Positions 6,632 through 7,961 of a stretch of 7,961 bases of DNA are shown here, piece by piece (position 1 is the stretch's first letter; each line of letters starts with the position of its first letter). The stretch is from Selenomonas sp. (GTDB lineage Bacteria > Bacillota_C > Negativicutes > Selenomonadales > Selenomonadaceae). The translations under genes and the position numbers were made by a program. The notes below the pieces were generated by a model. That model was not told the origin of the DNA, made no database searches, and was given only the letters and a program-made list of their open reading frames with translations. The stretch lies in contig JAGAYB010000134.1 of the NCBI GenBank assembly GCA_017940705.1, positions 1-7,961 on the forward strand, read 5' to 3'.

Positions 6632-6637
6632 GTATAT

Positions 6638-6762
6638 CGAGTTGTTAAAGATTTACTCTATTTCCTTTGCTTCGCTAACAACAATAGTGCAAGGATGGTT
6701 TTTCCCTGATAATCCCCAAACAGCCATCTTTGTCAGGTTTTACTTGTTGGAGGTGTTTCCCC
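6638..6762 (+). promoter_or_regulatory. Long, potentially structured 5' leader of the small orphan gene
   Basis: If transcription starts near 6638, the leader is about 125 nt. Two hairpins can be drawn. GTTGTTA (6641-6647) pairs with TAACAAC (6676-6682). GCAAGGATGGT (6689-6699) pairs with GCCATCTTTGT (6723-6733) over 11 positions, three of them G-U. Loop bases 6716-6723 can also pair with 6744-6750, which includes the first two bases of the GGAGG ribosome site, with one bulge. It matches no riboswitch class I recognise, and the structures were drawn by eye without energy calculation. Confidence 0.4.
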
Positions 6763-6996
6763 ATGATAGTCGATAACGTCCGCGTTATTATCGAGAATGG
6801 CACCTTTTCAGCGGAAGATGCGCAGTATTATATCGATCGCATTAAGAAAACCTCTAAATTTCCCTTAAAAAAGGTTATTTTTAATCGCAGCGATGCGTAT
6901 CTGGATCTTCGTTACTCGTTTGAGTCAATCCCCTTCGAACGTATCAGACGAATTCCGCTCAAGACCATTTTTGAAGATCGCGCAGTAAACAACTGA
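6763..6996 (+). CDS. Small orphan protein, 77 aa, function unknown
   Basis: The ATG at 6763 has GGAGG (6749-6753) 9 nt upstream, the best ribosome site on this strand nearby; a TTG 11 codons earlier lacks one. The 77-residue product is soluble, with no signal peptide or membrane segment and no cysteine. It begins with a short strand (NVRVII), then a predicted helix (FSAEDAQYYIDRIKKT, 15-30), a strand (KKVIF, 36-40), a tyrosine-rich segment (YLDLRYSFESI, 46-56) and a basic patch (FERIRRIPLK, 58-67). Charges are nearly balanced. I do not recognise the family and assign no function. The gene stands alone: it has its own promoter and leader upstream and a strong terminator 30 nt after the stop. 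The regulatory packaging and intact reading frame make it a convincing gene despite its size. Confidence 0.8.
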   Translation: MIVDNVRVIIENGTFSAEDAQYYIDRIKKTSKFPLKKVIFNRSDAYLDLRYSFESIPFERIRRIPLKTIFEDRAVNN

Positions 6997-7026
6997 CGTG
7001 CGTGGCTTCCCCAGCCACTTTCTGAC

Positions 7027-7068
7027 AGAAATAAGCCCCAGAAACTCATGTTTCTGGGGCTTATTTCT
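7027..7068. terminator. Bidirectional terminator between convergent genes
   Basis: A perfect 19-bp stem (7027-7045 with 7050-7068) with core AAGCCCCAGAAAC and a 4-nt loop TCAT. On the plus strand it is followed by CTATATTTTTTATC and ends the 77-residue gene. On the minus strand it begins 8 nt after the GH32 stop at 7076; the T-rich tract there is mainly the TTATTT inside the descending arm. Confidence 0.92.
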
Positions 7069-7075
7069 ATATTTT

Positions 7076-7961
7076 TTATCTATACCAGTAACCGTCAAGT
7101 TCCCAAATCTTGCCGTTCAGGGAAAGCATTTTCCCATCGGCGCTGACATGCAGTTCCGGCTGTATGTTCTTTTCCGGGAAGACCAGCAGGCTGGCCGCTT
7201 CCTCACCATGCTGGAAGAAAGCTTCCACAGCTGTCTTGTCCACAAAGAGCTGCGTGGATAATCTGGTATCGGCAAAGAGCTTAAAGCGCCGTATTCCCCT
7301 GCCGCCGTTGCGCATGCCGTTGCGGTCAATGGACATGGTCTGCGCCCGTCTGTCGTAAATAAAGAGCAGGCTTTCCGTACCATAGCGCAGGTTGACTACC
7401 ACTTCCTGCGCCTCGCCCATTTCGATATCCAGCAGGATTTCCGAGCCGTCAAACAAAGGACGCGCTATTTCGGTCAGTTCTGCGCTTTCGATTTCCACCG
7501 CCGTTTCCTGAATGCGCAAATCCTTCATCTCCCGGGCCGGACGGGAATAGATATGCCCCTGACGCAGGCGCAGCTCCCGGGGCATGGTCAGGCTGTACAT
7601 CCAGCCCTGTTCCTTGGTGGGATATTCATCGTCCTTATCCGGCATGCCCATCCAGCCAATCATCAGCTGACGCCCTTCATGGCTGAGCACCTGCGGCGCA
7701 TAAAAATCAAACCCCTTGTCCAGTTCCTGAAACTTGGTATGCTGCATCATATCCATGCTGTCCAAGGACAGATGGCCTGCTATATAGCCGGCCTGATAGA
7801 TATTCTGCCTGTCAAAGGCCCGTTCATCCAGTCCCTGCGGGCAGAAAATCAGCACGTCATAACTGCCAAACTGAACCAGATTCGGGCACTCCCACATATA
7901 GCCAAATTCGCCCAGACGGTTTTGTACCTCACCGAGGTTCTTCCAGCCGTCCGGCCCTTCC
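7076..7961 (-). CDS. scrB: Sucrose-6-phosphate hydrolase / GH32 beta-fructosidase (C-terminal part)
   Basis: The frame is open to the right edge, so only the last 294 residues of a protein usually near 480 are present. Fragment residues 23-27 are WECPN, the GH32 motif whose glutamate (E24) is the acid/base catalyst. FDFYAPQ (84-90), IGWMG (101-105) and GWMYSLTMPREL (119-130) are typical of the sucrose-6-phosphate hydrolase branch. The C-terminal beta-sandwich domain follows from about 150, including LFVDKTAVEAFF (238-249), equivalent to the usual 'vfvDrssvEvF'. The nucleophile motif (WMNDPNG) and the RDP motif lie outside the window. The enzyme cleaves sucrose-6-phosphate (or sucrose/fructans) to fructose and a glucose (phosphate) in the cytosol; no signal sequence can be checked here. 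Whether the substrate is phosphorylated depends on an unseen transporter gene. The gene is convergent with the 77-residue gene and ends at the shared hairpin. Confidence 0.9.
   Translation of the reverse strand, partial: EGPDGWKNLGEVQNRLGEFGYMWECPNLVQFGSYDVLIFCPQGLDERAFDRQNIYQAGYIAGHLSLDSMDMMQHTKFQELDKGFDFYAPQVLSHEGRQLMIGWMGMPDKDDEYPTKEQGWMYSLTMPRELRLRQGHIYSRPAREMKDLRIQETAVEIESAELTEIARPLFDGSEILLDIEMGEAQEVVVNLRYGTESLLFIYDRRAQTMSIDRNGMRNGGRGIRRFKLFADTRLSTQLFVDKTAVEAFFQHGEEAASLLVFPEKNIQPELHVSADGKMLSLNGKIWELDGYWYR

Larger units (their letters stand above)
6422..6762. other. Intergenic stretch with promoter and leader, no additional gene seen
   Basis: About 340 nt of AT-rich sequence. The first part (6422-6600) has no coding frame with a ribosome site. 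A short palindrome GGAATAATTCC is at 6549-6559. The second part holds the promoter at 6603-6631 and the transcribed leader of the 77-residue protein, listed separately. Confidence 0.7.

Noticed and set aside
6998..7358. Plus-strand open frames across the terminator and the GH32 3' end
   Set aside because: They cross the hairpin or lie antisense to the GH32 C-terminal domain and have no ribosome sites.

Overview
The window looks like a chromosomal segment from an anaerobic Firmicute, most plausibly a member of the Negativicutes (Selenomonas/Mitsuokella-like). This guess rests on the GC-rich coding sequence, AT-rich intergenic gaps, strong GGAGG-type ribosome sites with frequent GTG/TTG starts, and the gene content. 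It is an inference and no marker gene fixes it. No mobile element, CRISPR array, tRNA or rRNA was seen.

Left edge (1-377): the start of a leftward gene for a secreted protein, probably an alpha/beta-hydrolase-type esterase, cut by the window edge. It has its own ribosome site and a weak candidate promoter.

Centre (378-5637, all leftward): a tightly packed operon trkA - trkH1 - trkH2 - AEC transporter, with gaps of 2, 4 and 1 nt. TrkA is the cytosolic, nucleotide-binding gating subunit of Trk-type K+ uptake. It is followed by two different TrkH membrane subunits. TrkH2 has a fully canonical four-loop K+ filter; TrkH1 keeps three filter glycines but has alanine in the fourth loop. The last gene encodes an AEC-family (auxin efflux carrier/malate permease type) transporter, so K+ uptake and probably organic-anion transport are expressed together.

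Divergent control region (5638-5754): a perfect 14-bp inverted repeat sits between trkA and a rightward gene, overlapping an extended -10 promoter for the trk operon. The rightward gene (5755-6366) encodes a 203-residue membrane protein of unknown function with conserved acidic motifs. It ends at a clear intrinsic terminator.

Right part (6422-7961): a 340-nt intergenic stretch holds a good promoter (TTCACA-17-TATACT) and a structured leader of about 125 nt in front of a 77-residue orphan protein. This gene converges on the 3' part of a GH32 sucrose-6-phosphate hydrolase/fructosidase gene, which runs off the right edge. The two share a 19-bp bidirectional terminator hairpin.

Most of the window is recognisable transport and sugar metabolism. 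The less ordinary items are the asymmetric TrkH pair, the palindrome between the divergent genes, the unknown membrane protein, and the small orphan protein with its leader.
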